Shown here in pieces: positions 26,880 through 37,321 of a DNA stretch of 64,000 nucleotides (position 1 is its first letter; each line of letters starts with the position of its first letter). Origin of the DNA: Hamadaea tsunoensis DSM 44101 (lineage in GTDB: Bacteria > Actinomycetota > Actinomycetes > Mycobacteriales > Micromonosporaceae); the NCBI RefSeq assembly GCF_000428945.1, contig NZ_AUAX01000022.1, positions 88,828 through 152,827 on the forward strand, given 5' to 3'. The notes below the pieces were generated by a model. It made no database searches. It was not told the origin of the DNA and saw only the letters and a list, made by a program, of their open reading frames with translations. A program made the translations under genes and the position numbers.

Positions 26880-29377
26880 TGGCGCACAACGACTTCGCCC
26901 TGCACCGCGAGCAGATGGACGCGCTCGGCCGGTTGCGGGCGGCCGGCGACTGGCCGGCCCTGGCCGACGCCGTCGTCGCCTACGCGCGCTCGCCCCGGCA
27001 GGCCGGCCGGGACCGGGACTGGCGGGACGTCTCCGCCGTCTCCCTGTCCCTGCTGAAAATCCCGGCCGACCGGCTGCTCGACGTGCTGGCCGAGCTGATG
27101 ACGCGGCTCGACGGGCTCGACGATGAGGACCACCGGCGGGTGCTGGGCCACCTGGTGCTGCGGACGCTCGGCTCGTTCCCGGCCGGGGCCGCTCCGGACG
27201 CGGCGGAACGGCTGCTGGAGCTGGCCGGGCGCTACAACCTGTTCATCGAGCGCCGGCAGGTCGCCGACTGGGCGCAGATCGTCCACGATGCCGGCCGCCG
27301 GTTCTCGCCCGCCGCGCTCGGGGTCGTCCGCCGGACCGTCGAGGTCGCCGGCTACTGGGTCACCGATGCGATCAAGCCGATCCTGGCCTCCTACGCCGGC
27401 ACGCCGCTGAACCCCGGCGAGGCCTGGGCGGACCGGGCCGTGGCCGACGCCGCCGACCTGGGCCCGGCCTGGGGCGCGCTGCTGGCCCACGCAGCCAAGG
27501 CGACCAGCGCCCGGCCGTCCGCGAAATGGGAGGCCGAGGCGCGCAGGCTGCTGGCCGCGACCGGCGAGACCACCGGCGACCACCTCCGCTCCTGGTACGC
27601 GCTGGTCGGCCGGCCGCGTACGGTCCCGCTGCGGTCCAGCGAGTACGAGGGGGAGGTCAACGAGACGTTCGACCCGGTGAACGCGACCGTGCTGCGCGGG
27701 CTGATCTGGCTGGCGGCCTATGTGCCGGAGCATCCGGAGACCGCCCGCGTGCTCGGGGCCGTGGTCGACACGAGCCTGCGCAAGGTGGCCGGGATCGGGC
27801 CGCGGAACCCGAAGACGGCCAACGCCGCGGTGTGGGCGCTCGCGAACATCCCGACCGAGGCGGCCCTCGCGCAGATCGCCCGCCTCGCCACCCGGGTCAC
27901 GTTCAAGGGGACGCTGAAGGAGCTCAACGCCGCCCTCGACGCCCGGGCCGCCGCGCTCGGCCTGAGCCGGGAGGAGGTCGAGGAGCTGGCCGTGCCGACC
28001 TACGGCCTGACCGCCGTCGGCGTCCGCGAGGAGAAGTTCGGCGACACGACGGTCACCTTCGACGCGGCGGCCGGCATGGTGACGTGGCGTACCGGGGCGG
28101 GCAAGGTCGTCAAGGCCCCGCCCGCCGCCGTCCGCACCGGGTACGCCGAGGAGCTGAAGGAGTTCAAGGCCGGCGTCAAGGACGTCGAGAAGATGCTGTC
28201 GGCCCAGGCCGAACGGCTCGACCGGCAGTTCCTCGCCCGCCGGGTCTGGGAGTTCGGCGCCTGGCGGGAGCGGTACCTCGACCACCCGTTGATCGGGGTG
28301 CACACCCGTCGGCTTATCTGGCTGGTCGACGGGGTGGCCTGCGCGTACGCGGACGGGAGCCTGCGGACGGTCGCGGGGGCGGCGGTCGACGGCGGGCGGG
28401 AGGTCGTCCTGTGGCATCCGATCGGCCGGCCGGTCGACGAGGTGCTGGCGTGGCGCGCCTGGCTGGAGGACAGGCGGGTGACGCAGCCGTTCAAGCAGGC
28501 GCACCGCGAGGTCTACCTGCTCACCGCGGCGGAGGAGAACACGCGGACCTACTCCAACCGGTTCGCCGCGCACGTCCTGCGCCAGCATCAGTTCCACGCG
28601 CTGGCGGCCGTCCGGGGCTGGCGGAACAGGCTGCGGCTCATGGTCGACGACTCGTACGAGCCGGCCCTGCGCGAGCTGCCCGCGTGGGGGCTGCGGGCGG
28701 AGTACTGGATCGAGGGCATCGGCGACGACTGGGTGACCGACACGACCGAGTCCGGCTCCTACCTGCGCGTCGCCACCGACCAGGTCCGGTTCTACCCGGT
28801 GGCGGCGCCGGAGAACTACGCGCACGCCGGCGGGGGCGGCTACGAGCAGTGGGTACCCGGCGGCGCCCAGCCGACCGACCCGATCCCGCTGGCCGACATC
28901 CCGCCGCTGGTGCTCAGCGAGGTGCTGCGGGACATCGACCTGTTCGTCGGCGTCGCCAGCGTCGGCAACGATCCGACCTGGGAAGACGGGGGCCCGGAGG
29001 GCAGGTTCCGCGAATACTGGCAGTCCTTCAGCTTCGGCGAGCTGAGCGGCACCGCCGAGACCCGCAAGGCGCTGCTCGAACGGCTCGTCCCGCGGCTGGC
29101 CATCCGGGACCGGGCCCACGTGGACGGCCGGTTCCTGGTGGTGCGGGGCGACCGCCGGACCTACAAGATCCATCTGGGCTCGGGCAACATCCTCATGGAG
29201 CCCAACGACCAGTACCTGTGCATCGTGCCGAAGCAGGCGCCGGAGCGTACGGGCGACCTGTTCCTGCCGTTCGAGGGCGACCGGGTGCTGGCCGTGATCC
29301 TGAGCAAGGCGATGCTCCTGGCGAAGGACACCGAGATCACCGATCCGAGCATCACGCGGCAGCTGACGCTCCGATGA
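26879..29377 (+). CDS. DUF4132 domain protein
   Basis: 832-aa cytosolic protein. The N-terminal two-thirds is helical and HEAT-like (VWALANIPTEAALAQIARLA). The C-terminal part is the DUF4132 domain, recognisable by W-x-x-x-L-E-D-x-x-V-T-Q-P-F-K-Q-A-H-R-E-V-Y-L-L-T-x-A-E and the following YSNRFAAHVLRQHQFHALA with RGW, near 525-575. The family is common in actinobacteria, often with WGR domains, and its biochemical role is not established to my knowledge. The ATG overlaps the preceding stop. No protease, nuclease or ATPase motif was found. Confidence 0.85.
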   Translation: MAHNDFALHREQMDALGRLRAAGDWPALADAVVAYARSPRQAGRDRDWRDVSAVSLSLLKIPADRLLDVLAELMTRLDGLDDEDHRRVLGHLVLRTLGSFPAGAAPDAAERLLELAGRYNLFIERRQVADWAQIVHDAGRRFSPAALGVVRRTVEVAGYWVTDAIKPILASYAGTPLNPGEAWADRAVADAADLGPAWGALLAHAAKATSARPSAKWEAEARRLLAATGETTGDHLRSWYALVGRPRTVPLRSSEYEGEVNETFDPVNATVLRGLIWLAAYVPEHPETARVLGAVVDTSLRKVAGIGPRNPKTANAAVWALANIPTEAALAQIARLATRVTFKGTLKELNAALDARAAALGLSREEVEELAVPTYGLTAVGVREEKFGDTTVTFDAAAGMVTWRTGAGKVVKAPPAAVRTGYAEELKEFKAGVKDVEKMLSAQAERLDRQFLARRVWEFGAWRERYLDHPLIGVHTRRLIWLVDGVACAYADGSLRTVAGAAVDGGREVVLWHPIGRPVDEVLAWRAWLEDRRVTQPFKQAHREVYLLTAAEENTRTYSNRFAAHVLRQHQFHALAAVRGWRNRLRLMVDDSYEPALRELPAWGLRAEYWIEGIGDDWVTDTTESGSYLRVATDQVRFYPVAAPENYAHAGGGGYEQWVPGGAQPTDPIPLADIPPLVLSEVLRDIDLFVGVASVGNDPTWEDGGPEGRFREYWQSFSFGELSGTAETRKALLERLVPRLAIRDRAHVDGRFLVVRGDRRTYKIHLGSGNILMEPNDQYLCIVPKQAPERTGDLFLPFEGDRVLAVILSKAMLLAKDTEITDPSITRQLTLR

Positions 29378-29476
29378 TGTGATCATGAACTCCTTCCTCG
29401 GCCGGAAATTGCGTTGAGTGAAACGGGGAGGTCAAGGAGGCTGGAGGGACATCCGTCCGGCTTCTGGGAGTGATCC

Positions 29477-32400
29477 ATGCGTCTGTTCCGTGACCTGTGG
29501 TCGGCCTCCCCCCGGCGATCACTGCTCGTCCTCATCGTCATCGCCGTCGGCGCCGCGGGATACTCGCTGGCCGCGGCGCTGGCCGGACCCGTGCTGCTCT
29601 ACCGCTCGGGCGTGCTGTTCGTCGTGCTCGCGGTCGCCCTGGTGGCGGGCGTGCTCGGCGACCTCGTCATGGGGTTGAGCATCGCCAAGCTGACCGCAGA
29701 CTGGTCGGCCCGCGTACGCCGGGAGCTGTGCCGGGTCTCGTTCGGCCAGGACCTGCCCGCGCTGGAGAACACGCCGGTCGGTGAACTGCTCGACCGGATC
29801 GACGGCGACGTCTACCAGGTGGCGTCCTCCGTGCGCTCCCAGGGCGTACGCATCGCCCAGTCGGTGACCATGGCGGTGATCTCGGCGGGGATCGCCCTTT
29901 TCGTCTGGTGGCCGGCCGGCGTGGTGATGTGCCTGGTGGCGACCCTTCTCGTGGTCCGGCTGCGCAAACCGGCCCAGCAGATCGCCCCGGCGCGGATGGC
30001 CGAGGAGGAGGCGTGGTCCGACCTCGCGGCCGTGATGGAGGAGTCGATCCACGGCCAGGACGACGTGCGGACCAGCCTCGCCCGCCCCTACGTCCTGCGC
30101 CTGTACGCCCAGCGGGCCGCCACCGTCCTCGAACGGGGCCGGCGGGTCTGGCTGCGCTCGGCCCGGCTGACGGCGACCGCCGCGACGGTGACGCGTACGA
30201 GCATCGTGCTCGTGGTCCTCGGCGGAACGTGGGCCCTGGTCAACGGCCATGTCGACGGGGCCCGGCTGACCGCGATCTGGCTGCTCGCGCTGAACTTCGG
30301 CGGCACCGTCGAACACTTGACCCGCATGATCCCCGAACTCCAGTACGCCCTCGGCGCCTGGGGCCGCGTCCTGCTGCTGCGCGACGCCGCCCAGGAACCG
30401 TTCGAGGGGGCGGCACCGGTCGAGGGCGATCTGGAGATCCGCGACCTGACCTTCCGCTACGCGACCCGCGACGACCGCCCGGCCGCGCTGCGGAACGTGT
30501 CGCTGACGTTCGCCCAGGGCCGCTCGTACGCGCTGATCGGGCGTACCGGTTCGGGCAAGTCCACCCTGGTCAAGGTGCTCACCCGGGCGGTCGCCCTGGA
30601 ACCGGGGAAGGTCTTCCTGGCCGGGACCGACCTGCTCGACCTGGACGTCGAGCAGCTGCGCCGGTGGGTGGCGGTGGTGCCGCAGCGTACGGACATCATC
30701 GCCGGCACCCTGGAGGAGAACATCGCGCTGTTCGACCCGCTGCTGCTGCCCAAGGCGGCCGCCGCCCTCGACGAGCTGGAACTCGGCGACTGGGTGGCCG
30801 ACCTGCCCGACGGGCTGCAGACCCGGCTGGGCGACGGCGGCCACGTGCTGTCGGCCGGGCAGGAGCAACTCGTCGCCTTCGCCCGCATCCTCGTCCGCGA
30901 TCCGCACGTGGTGATCCTCGACGAGGCGACCGCCCGGCTCGACCCCGTCACCGAGGTACGCGTCCAGCGCGCGACCGAACGCCTGCTGCGCGACCGGATC
31001 GGCATCGTCATCGCCCACCGGCTCTCCTCGGTGCAGCACTGCGACGAGGTCGTCATCCTGGCGAACGGCCAGGTCGTCGAGGCCGGCCCGCTGGCGGACT
31101 CCGAGCGGTTCGCGGCGCTGCTGTCGTCCAGCGTCGACTCGCACACGCTCGTCCCCGTCGCGGCGGGCTCGGCCGGGGTCGCCGTGCTCGACCCGCCGGA
31201 GCCGGCAGCGCCGAAGGCGATCACGATGAGCGCCCCGCCGAAGTCGGATCCGCCGCCGCTGCCCGAGGCGCCGAAGACGCGTACGCTCTGGCAGATCTTC
31301 AAGCTCGCCACGAACGACCCGAGGTTCGGTCTCGGTGCGGTGGTGCTGTTCCTGGTCATGGTGGTGCTGGGCCTGGACGGGTCGGCGCTGCCGTGGCTGT
31401 GGTCGTCCATCGTGGACGGTGAGGGCAGCGCGTGGTGGCCGGCGGTCGGCATCGTCGCGGCGCTGATCGTCACGGCGCCGATGCCCTATTACACGAGCCG
31501 CTGGTTCCCCGAATGGTGGGTACGCCAGATGCTGCGCATCAGCCAGCGCCTGGTGCACGGGCAGACGGGGCCGCGGCGGGTCAGCGCGCACACCCCGGCC
31601 GAAGTGGTGGCCCAGGGCGGCGACACCGAACGCGTCGTCATCCTCGCCGACAACCTGATTGACCAGGCGGCGTGCCTGGTCACGATCATCGCGATGACCC
31701 TGATCTCGGGCTCCCTCGTGCCGGCGGCCTTCTTCGCCGGCACCATGCTGCTGTCCGGGCTTGCCGCCACGCTGTTCGGCCCGCGCCTGGCCCGCTCCGC
31801 GAAGGGGACGGTCGCCGCGCGCGCCGCGTTCGCCACGGCGCTCGTGTCGTCACTGAACGCCGCGCGTACGGTCAAGCTCGCCGGTGCGACCGAACCGGTC
31901 CTGGCCCACCTCGCGCGCCTCGACGTCGAACGCAGCGAGCTGCAGCGCCGCGAGATCGCGGTGCAGGTGTGGGCGCGGTCCACGCCCTCCATCCTCAGTG
32001 GGCTGCTGCCCATCGCCGCCTGGGGCCTCTACCTCACCGGATCCCTGTCGGCGGGCGCGACCCTCGTCGCGATCTCGACGCTGGGCTCCGCGCGCTGGTT
32101 CGCCTGGACCACCGCCTCGCTGATCTCCCAGTTCCCGTCGGCCCGCGTCTGGAGCCGGCGTACCGTGGCGATGACCGGCGTCGGCGACTATTCGGCGAAC
32201 GTCGACGGCGTCGACATCTCCTCGGGTACCGCTCCCGCACCCGTCGAAGCGCCGCGCGAACCGTTGCAGTGCCTGGAACTGGACCACTTCAGCGCGGTCC
32301 ACGAGGACGGCACGGTCGCGGCCCGCGACGTCGACCTCAGCATCGACCGAGGTGAACTCGTCCTCGTCGTCGGCCCGGTCGGCGCGGGCAAGTCGTCGCT

Positions 32401-32947
32401 GCTGCGGGCGCTTGCCGGGATCGTCCACCACACCGGGGCGCTGCGCTGGAACGGTGAGCAGGTCACGAAGCCGGAACTGTTCCTGCGCCCCAACCAGGTC
32501 GGCTACGTCGCCCAGCTGCCGCGCGTCTTCTCCGGTTCGGTCGCCGACAACATCCAGCTCGGCCACGACGTCGAGGCGTCCGCCGCGGTCACCACGGCAC
32601 AGCTCGACCACGACCTCGCCGAGGCGGGCGCCGGGCTCAGCCTGGTCATCGGGCACAAGGGCACCCGGCTCTCCGGCGGGCAGCTGCAACGGCTCGCGCT
32701 CGCCCGGGCGCTGGCACCGCGTACGGAGCTGCTGGTCGCCGACGACGTGTCCTCGGCGCTCGACGTGACGACGGAACTCGCGCTGTGGCGGGCCCTGCGC
32801 GAACGGGGGATCACGGTGATCGGTTCCACGTCGAAGCGGGCGGCGCTGGCGCAGGCGGACAAGGTGGTGGTCCTCATCGACGGGCAGGTGATGGCCCGCG
32901 GCAGCTGGCCGGCGCTGGAGTCCGACTGGGGCCATCTGGCCGGGTGA
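29477..32947 (+). CDS. Fused full ABC exporter (TMD-NBD-TMD-NBD) with one degenerate site
   Basis: 1156 aa: membrane domain 1 at about 12-280, NBD1 at 318-550, a Pro-rich linker (575-600), membrane domain 2 at 615-880, NBD2 at 930-1156. NBD1 has Walker [10 protein letters not shown] (355-363), catalytic Glu483, H-loop His514, but signature LSAGQ (458-462). NBD2 has Walker [10 protein letters not shown] (966-974) and perfect LSGGQ (1065-1069), but Asp1090 in place of the catalytic Glu and Ser1117 in place of the H-loop His. The NBD1 Walker/NBD2 signature site is therefore consensus and the other is degenerate, as in heterodimeric exporters. Substrate unknown. A strong hairpin follows the stop. 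Confidence 0.93.
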   Translation: MRLFRDLWSASPRRSLLVLIVIAVGAAGYSLAAALAGPVLLYRSGVLFVVLAVALVAGVLGDLVMGLSIAKLTADWSARVRRELCRVSFGQDLPALENTPVGELLDRIDGDVYQVASSVRSQGVRIAQSVTMAVISAGIALFVWWPAGVVMCLVATLLVVRLRKPAQQIAPARMAEEEAWSDLAAVMEESIHGQDDVRTSLARPYVLRLYAQRAATVLERGRRVWLRSARLTATAATVTRTSIVLVVLGGTWALVNGHVDGARLTAIWLLALNFGGTVEHLTRMIPELQYALGAWGRVLLLRDAAQEPFEGAAPVEGDLEIRDLTFRYATRDDRPAALRNVSLTFAQGRSYALIGRTGSGKSTLVKVLTRAVALEPGKVFLAGTDLLDLDVEQLRRWVAVVPQRTDIIAGTLEENIALFDPLLLPKAAAALDELELGDWVADLPDGLQTRLGDGGHVLSAGQEQLVAFARILVRDPHVVILDEATARLDPVTEVRVQRATERLLRDRIGIVIAHRLSSVQHCDEVVILANGQVVEAGPLADSERFAALLSSSVDSHTLVPVAAGSAGVAVLDPPEPAAPKAITMSAPPKSDPPPLPEAPKTRTLWQIFKLATNDPRFGLGAVVLFLVMVVLGLDGSALPWLWSSIVDGEGSAWWPAVGIVAALIVTAPMPYYTSRWFPEWWVRQMLRISQRLVHGQTGPRRVSAHTPAEVVAQGGDTERVVILADNLIDQAACLVTIIAMTLISGSLVPAAFFAGTMLLSGLAATLFGPRLARSAKGTVAARAAFATALVSSLNAARTVKLAGATEPVLAHLARLDVERSELQRREIAVQVWARSTPSILSGLLPIAAWGLYLTGSLSAGATLVAISTLGSARWFAWTTASLISQFPSARVWSRRTVAMTGVGDYSANVDGVDISSGTAPAPVEAPREPLQCLELDHFSAVHEDGTVAARDVDLSIDRGELVLVVGPVGAGKSSLLRALAGIVHHTGALRWNGEQVTKPELFLRPNQVGYVAQLPRVFSGSVADNIQLGHDVEASAAVTTAQLDHDLAEAGAGLSLVIGHKGTRLSGGQLQRLALARALAPRTELLVADDVSSALDVTTELALWRALRERGITVIGSTSKRAALAQADKVVVLIDGQVMARGSWPALESDWGHLAG

Positions 32948-32971
32948 CCGCGACACCCGCGGTGTCGCGGT
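32947..32971 (+). terminator. Hairpin terminator after ABC exporter
   Basis: ACCGCGACACC and GGTGTCGCGGT form a perfect 11-bp stem with a 3-nt loop, starting at the last base of the stop codon. There is no U-tract, as is common in high-GC actinomycetes. Confidence 0.8.
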
Positions 32972-33058
32972 GATGACATTGATACGGGTATCGGGTTCGT
33001 CCCTCCGCGACACGGCGAGCCCACGAATGGACGGTGGCAGCGCCGCTCCCGGTGGTCG

Positions 33059-33079
33059 ATGGTAAGGGCGTCTTACCAT
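33059..33079. promoter_or_regulatory. Inverted repeat upstream of GH18 gene, candidate operator
   Basis: ATGGTAAG and CTTACCAT are perfect 8-bp arms around GGCGT, 22 bp before the start codon. Nearby GATACGGGTATC (32981-32992) is a second small palindrome. The regulator is unknown. Confidence 0.45.
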
Positions 33080-33101
33080 TCTCCGCTGGAAGGTGGCCGC
33101 C

Positions 33102-34130
33102 ATGGCCCGAACGTTTCGCCGCCGCCTGATCGCGCTCTCCTGCGCGACCGCCGCCGCGGTGCTGCTTGTCCCAGCCCCCGCCCACGCCGCCACGGCTCTT
33201 CCCACCCACGTGTACGCGCCGTACTTCGAAACCTGGGAGCCGGACAGCCTGACCGGTGTCGCGCAGGCGTCCGGTGCGCGCTACTTCACGATGGCCTTCC
33301 TGCAGACGCTCAGCAAGACGTCGTGCACGCTGGCCTGGAACGGCGAGAACGCGCGCACGGTGGCGTCCGGCGCGTACGCGGCGGACATCGCGTCGCTGCG
33401 GGCGCTGGGCGGGGACGTCGTGCCGTCGTTCGGCGGGTGGAGCGCCGACCAGGGCGGCACCGAGATCGGTGACTCCTGCAAGGACGTGAACGCGATCGCG
33501 GCGGCCTACGAGGACCTGGTCACGCGGCTGGACGTGACACGTCTGGACATGGACATCGAGGGCCGGTCGCTGACCAACACCGCCGGGATCGACCGCCGGA
33601 ACAAGGCGATCAAGCTCCTCCAGGACTGGGCCTCGGCCTCGGGGCGGACGGTCCAGGTCGTCTACACGCTGCCGACCTCGGCGTCGGGCCTGGAGTCGAC
33701 CGGGCTGGCCGTGCTGCAGAACGCGGTCGCCAACGGCGTACGGGTGGACATCGTGAATCCCATGGTGTTCGACTACTACGACAGGGTCACGACGGACATG
33801 GGCGCCGCCGCGCTGACCGCCGCCCAGGGCCTCTACGCCCAGCTGCACACACTGCTGCCGAGCCGTACGCCGGCCCAGCTCTGGGCGACCGTCGGCCTGA
33901 CCCTGCTGCCGGGTATCGACGACTACCCGAAGAAGACCGAGGTCACCTACGTCGCCGACGCCCAGCGGGTGCTGGACTTCGCGCGGGCGAACGGGATCGC
34001 CGAGCTGTCGATCTGGGCCGTGCAGCGGGACAACGGCGGCTGTCCGGGCGTGACCGACTCGAACACCTGCTCGGGGATCGTCCAGAATCCGTGGGACTTC
34101 ACGCACCTGCTGACGCCGTTCACGGCGTAA
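33102..34130 (+). CDS. Secreted GH18 chitinase-like glycoside hydrolase
   Basis: 342 aa with signal peptide (about 1-29, ending AHA-A). A single TIM-barrel GH18 domain without a binding module. The SxGG-type strand is PSFGGWS (108-114) and the catalytic motif is LDMDIEG, with Asp149, Asp151 and Glu153 as the D-x-D-x-E end of the GH18 signature. Similar one-domain GH18 proteins of actinomycetes act on chitin or related GlcNAc polymers. The ATG at 33102 is preferred over a GTG three codons upstream because GGAAGG is then 8 bp away. Monocistronic, with hairpins on both sides. Confidence 0.88.
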   Translation: MARTFRRRLIALSCATAAAVLLVPAPAHAATALPTHVYAPYFETWEPDSLTGVAQASGARYFTMAFLQTLSKTSCTLAWNGENARTVASGAYAADIASLRALGGDVVPSFGGWSADQGGTEIGDSCKDVNAIAAAYEDLVTRLDVTRLDMDIEGRSLTNTAGIDRRNKAIKLLQDWASASGRTVQVVYTLPTSASGLESTGLAVLQNAVANGVRVDIVNPMVFDYYDRVTTDMGAAALTAAQGLYAQLHTLLPSRTPAQLWATVGLTLLPGIDDYPKKTEVTYVADAQRVLDFARANGIAELSIWAVQRDNGGCPGVTDSNTCSGIVQNPWDFTHLLTPFTA

Positions 34131-34138
34131 GCCGTCCG

Positions 34139-34183
34139 TTCCGGGGGTACGGGGTCGCCCGTCCGGTCCCGAACCCCCGGGAA
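34139..34183 (+). terminator. Hairpin terminator after GH18 gene
   Basis: CCGGGGGT (34141-34148) pairs with ACCCCCGG (34173-34180), extended by inner GGG/CCC pairing and outer TTC/GAA. It lies 10 bp after the stop. Confidence 0.65.
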
Positions 34184-34245
34184 TCGTTTCCGGCTCGTTC
34201 ATCAACCGGGATACTGGAGTCGGCGAGCGTACGCGAGGAGGCGGC

Positions 34246-34986
34246 ATGACGGGCACGGCGATCGGCATCGACATCGGTGGCTCCGGCATCAAGGGAGCCC
34301 CGGTCGATCTGGCGACGGGGACGCTGGCAGGGGAACGCAAGCGCCTGGTCACGCCGAGCCCGGCCACGCCGAAGGCGGTCGCGGCGACCGTCGCGCAGCT
34401 GCTGGAGGAGCTGAACGTCGAAGGTGCCGTGGGCATCACGCTGCCGGCGGTGGTGATGCACGGCGTCGCGCGGACGGCGGCCAACATCGACAAGGACTGG
34501 ATCGGCACGGACGCGGGGGAGTTGCTCGCCAAGGCGACCGGCCGCGCGGTGTCGGTGGTCAACGACGCGGACGCGGCCGGGATCGCGGAGGTCAAGTTCG
34601 GTGCGGGCAAGGACCGCTCGGGCGTGGTGCTGATGCTGACGCTGGGGACCGGCATCGGCAGCGCCCTGTTCGTCAACGGCGAACTGGTGCCGAACACCGA
34701 GCTCGGCCATCTCCACCTGCACCACGGCGACGCCGAGGAGTACGCGGCGGACTCCGCCCGCGAGCGCGAGGACCTGTCCTGGGAGCAGTACGCCCACCGG
34801 CTGGACCAGTACCTCAAGCTGGTGCACGGGCTGTTCTGGCCCGATCTGATCATCATCGGCGGCGGCATCAGCAAGAAGTCGGAGAAGTACCTGCCGCTGA
34901 TCGACGTGGACGTCGAGGTGGTGCCGGCGAAGCTGCTCAACGAGGCCGGGATCATCGGGGCGGCCATGCAGGCGCCGGTCGTCTGA
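34246..34986 (+). CDS. ppgK: Polyphosphate glucokinase PpgK
   Basis: 246-aa ROK-family kinase that phosphorylates glucose with polyphosphate (and usually ATP) in the cytosol. Phosphate loop [13 protein letters not shown] at 6-18, the PpgK-typical [10 protein letters not shown] after it, the catalytic Asp in VVNDADAAG, then [15 protein letters not shown] and [11 protein letters not shown]. Length matches actinobacterial PpgK. GAGGAGG precedes the ATG. It stands alone between GH18 and mtnA and would feed glucose released by secreted hydrolases into glycolysis. Confidence 0.95.
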   Translation: MTGTAIGIDIGGSGIKGAPVDLATGTLAGERKRLVTPSPATPKAVAATVAQLLEELNVEGAVGITLPAVVMHGVARTAANIDKDWIGTDAGELLAKATGRAVSVVNDADAAGIAEVKFGAGKDRSGVVLMLTLGTGIGSALFVNGELVPNTELGHLHLHHGDAEEYAADSAREREDLSWEQYAHRLDQYLKLVHGLFWPDLIIIGGGISKKSEKYLPLIDVDVEVVPAKLLNEAGIIGAAMQAPVV

Positions 34987-35027
34987 CCTCGCCGGCCCCC
35001 GGACCCGGGGGCGTACGCTTGCCCGTC

Positions 35028-35990
35028 ATGCGACGCACCATCGACTGGGACGGCGACGCGGTCATCGCGATCGACCAGTGTGCCCTGCCGCACGAGGAGA
35101 TCGTTCTCCGCCTCCGCGACGTGGACGAGCTGATCGACGCCATCCAGCGGCTCGCCGTCCGGGGCGCGCCCGCGCTGGGGGCGGCCGGTGCCCTCGGAGT
35201 CGCCCTGCTGCGCCACGACCCCGGTGTACGCGTCGCGGCCGAGCGGCTCGCCCAGGCCCGGCCGACCGCGGTCAACCTGCGCTGGGGCGTCGAGCGGGTG
35301 CTCGCCCGGCTCGGCGACGGACCCGACGCGGTGCTCGCCGAGGCGCTCGCCGTGCTCGACGAGGACGAGCGGGTCAACCGGGCCGCCTCCGACCGCGCCG
35401 CCGACCTCGTCCGGGAGCTGGTCGGCCGGCGGCCGCTGCGCATTCTCACGCACTGCAACGCCGGCCGGTTGGCGACGGTCGCCTGGGGAACGGCACTCGG
35501 CGCGGTACGCAGTCTCGCGCTCGCGGGCGATGTCGAAGAGGTGCTGGCCGACGAGACCCGGCCGCTGCTGCAGGGAGCCCGGCTGACCGCCTACGAGCTG
35601 GCCGAGATGGGCGTCGCCTACCGGATCTGCCCCGACGGCGCGGCCGCGGCCGCCATGGCACAAGGGTTGGTGGACTGCGCGATCGTCGGGGCCGACCGGA
35701 TCGCCGCCAACGGGGACGTGGCCAACAAGATAGGCACGTACGCCGTCGCGCTCGCCGCGGCCCGGCACGGCGTACCGATGATCGTGGTGGCACCGGAGTC
35801 GACCGTCGATCTGTCCATTCCGGACGGCGGCCACATCCGCATCGAGCAGCGCGATCCGGCGGAGGTGACGCACTTCGCGGGGCAGCGGGTGGCGCCGCCG
35901 GGCGCGGGCGCGTTCAACCCCGCGTTCGACGTGACGCCGGCCGACCTCGTGACGGCCATCGTCACTCAGGATCGCGTCTGGCATCCCTGA
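35028..35990 (+). CDS. mtnA: S-methyl-5-thioribose-1-phosphate isomerase MtnA
   Basis: 320-aa isomerase of the eIF2B-like family converting methylthioribose 1-phosphate to methylthioribulose 1-phosphate in salvage of the by-product of polyamine synthesis and SAM use. Landmarks: [14 protein letters not shown] near 40, the catalytic Cys in LTHCNAG, and the Asp of [19 protein letters not shown]. The ATG at 35028 gives the normal family start. TACGCT lies eight bases upstream and no Shine-Dalgarno is visible, so it may be leaderless. The 3' end overlaps a convergent class II aldolase gene by 29 bp, which may use the MtnA product. Confidence 0.95.
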   Translation: MRRTIDWDGDAVIAIDQCALPHEEIVLRLRDVDELIDAIQRLAVRGAPALGAAGALGVALLRHDPGVRVAAERLAQARPTAVNLRWGVERVLARLGDGPDAVLAEALAVLDEDERVNRAASDRAADLVRELVGRRPLRILTHCNAGRLATVAWGTALGAVRSLALAGDVEEVLADETRPLLQGARLTAYELAEMGVAYRICPDGAAAAAMAQGLVDCAIVGADRIAANGDVANKIGTYAVALAAARHGVPMIVVAPESTVDLSIPDGGHIRIEQRDPAEVTHFAGQRVAPPGAGAFNPAFDVTPADLVTAIVTQDRVWHP

Positions 35991-36618
35991 CCCCGTACGT
36001 CGAGAGCTTCGCGGTCACGCGGCCGACCTCCTCCGGGGGCAGCAGCCGGGGCCGGCCCGCGGCGGTGGCGCGCAGCCAGACGTCGCAGAGCCATTCCAGG
36101 TAGACGGCGCGGTCGTAGGCCTCGGCGAGCGTCCGGCCGACCGTGAGCGCGCCGTGGTTGCCGAGCAGGCACGCGGTCCGCCCGTCGAGCGCCTCGGCCA
36201 TCGCGTCCGCCAGCTCGTCCGTGCCGTAGGTCGCGTAGCGCGCGACGCGGACCGGGCCGCCGAACAGCCCGATCAGGTAGTGCAGCGCCGGCAGTTCGTC
36301 GACGAGCAGGGAAACCGCGGTGGCGGCGGTGGAGTGCGTGTGGACGACGGCCGCCGCGTCCGTCAGCCGGTACGCCGCGAGATGCATCGGCAGCTCGCTG
36401 GTCGGCGCGAGCGGCGCGTCGGCCGCGGTGCCGTCGAGCCGGTGCACGCCCACCAGTTCGGGCGTCAGCTCGGCATAGGGCAGCCCCGTCGGCGTCACGG
36501 CCACCAGATCGCCGGCGCGGGCCGACACGTTGCCCGAGGATCCCACCACGAGCCGGTCGGCGGTCATGCGGCGGCAGGTCTCGACGACCGCGGCCCGTTC
36601 ATCGGCAAGAAGGCTCAC
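35962..36618 (-). CDS. Class II aldolase-family protein, candidate methylthioribulose-phosphate aldolase
   Basis: 218-aa zinc-dependent aldolase/epimerase fold (FucA/AraD/MtnB superfamily). GSSGNVSAR at the phosphate loop, [19 protein letters not shown] with the two metal His, and GNHGAL with the third. It overlaps the end of mtnA tail to tail. Some bacteria use a class II aldolase to split methylthioribulose 1-phosphate (the DHAP shunt), others a dehydratase MtnB. Either would fit next to mtnA; a fuculose-phosphate-type aldolase is the alternative. The GTG start has TAGAGT eight bases before it and is probably leaderless. The divergent TetR and its operator lie 29 bp upstream. Confidence 0.8.
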   Translation of the reverse strand: MSLLADERAAVVETCRRMTADRLVVGSSGNVSARAGDLVAVTPTGLPYAELTPELVGVHRLDGTAADAPLAPTSELPMHLAAYRLTDAAAVVHTHSTAATAVSLLVDELPALHYLIGLFGGPVRVARYATYGTDELADAMAEALDGRTACLLGNHGALTVGRTLAEAYDRAVYLEWLCDVWLRATAAGRPRLLPPEEVGRVTAKLSTYGVRDARRDPE

Positions 36619-36639
36619 ACCGCCGGACTCTACCGCCGC

Positions 36640-36671
36640 TTGACGCAGAAACCTAGAGGGTCTAGGTTTCT
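36640..36671 (+). promoter_or_regulatory. TetR operator overlapping divergent promoters
   Basis: AGAAACCTAGA and TCTAGGTTTCT are perfect 11-bp arms separated by GGG (36647-36671). A promoter for tetR overlaps it: TTGACG (36640-36645), 17-bp spacer, TAGGTT (36663-36668). On the other strand TAGAGT (36627-36632) serves the aldolase gene, and its -35 region falls in the operator. One repressor could control both genes. Confidence 0.8.
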
Positions 36672-36675
36672 GCCT

Positions 36676-37251
36676 GTGATGGTTAGGGCAGGACTGAGCG
36701 CGGACAGGATCACGGTCGCGGCGGCGGATCTCGCCGACGAGGTCGGGTTCGACAAGATCACGGTGACCGCGCTGGCCCGCGGTTTCGGCGTGAAGGACGC
36801 GAGCCTCTACTCGCACGTCCGCAGCGCCGAGGATCTGCGGCTGCGGGTCGCCCGGCTGGCCGCGCTCGACTTCGCCGACGCGCTCGGCGCGGCCGTCGCC
36901 GGCCGGGCCGGGCCCGACGCGGTGACCGCGTTCGCCGACGCGTACCGGGAGTTCGCCCTGGCACATCCCGGCCGGTACGCGGCGACGCAGTACCAGATCG
37001 CGCCGGAGGTGACGATGGAGTCGGCCGGGCACCTGCGGCTCATGGAGCTCACCGCGGCCACGTTGCGCGGTTACGGGCTGAGCGAAGCCGACCAGACCGA
37101 CGCCGTCCGGATGCTGCGCAGCGCTTTCACGGGCTTCATCGCCATCGAGCAGAGCGGCGGGTTCCAGCATTCCCGTGACGTCGACACCTCGTGGAACCGC
37201 ATGGTGGCCGCGCTGGCCGACCTCCTCACGCACTGGCCGCCGGCCGCCTGA
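36676..37251 (+). CDS. TetR-family regulator, divergent from class II aldolase
   Basis: About 191 aa. The N-terminal helix-turn-helix (ADLADEVGFDKITVTALARG, then FGVKDASLYSHVRSAEDL) is typical, followed by a helical ligand domain of the TetR_C WHG-like type (AYREFALAHPGRYAATQYQ). The frame is open further upstream, but a strong promoter (TTGACG-17-TAGGTT) ends only 7 nt before GTG 36676 and 10 nt before ATG 36679, so translation must begin here on an essentially leaderless mRNA. The promoter lies inside a perfect palindrome, so autorepression is very likely, with the divergent aldolase gene as co-target. Confidence 0.9.
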   Translation: MMVRAGLSADRITVAAADLADEVGFDKITVTALARGFGVKDASLYSHVRSAEDLRLRVARLAALDFADALGAAVAGRAGPDAVTAFADAYREFALAHPGRYAATQYQIAPEVTMESAGHLRLMELTAATLRGYGLSEADQTDAVRMLRSAFTGFIAIEQSGGFQHSRDVDTSWNRMVAALADLLTHWPPAA

Positions 37252-37321
37252 CGGGCTCCCTTCGCGAGGGCCGACCTCACAGCAACGTCCATAAAGGACG
37301 ACAAGGGCGAGAGGAATTTTC

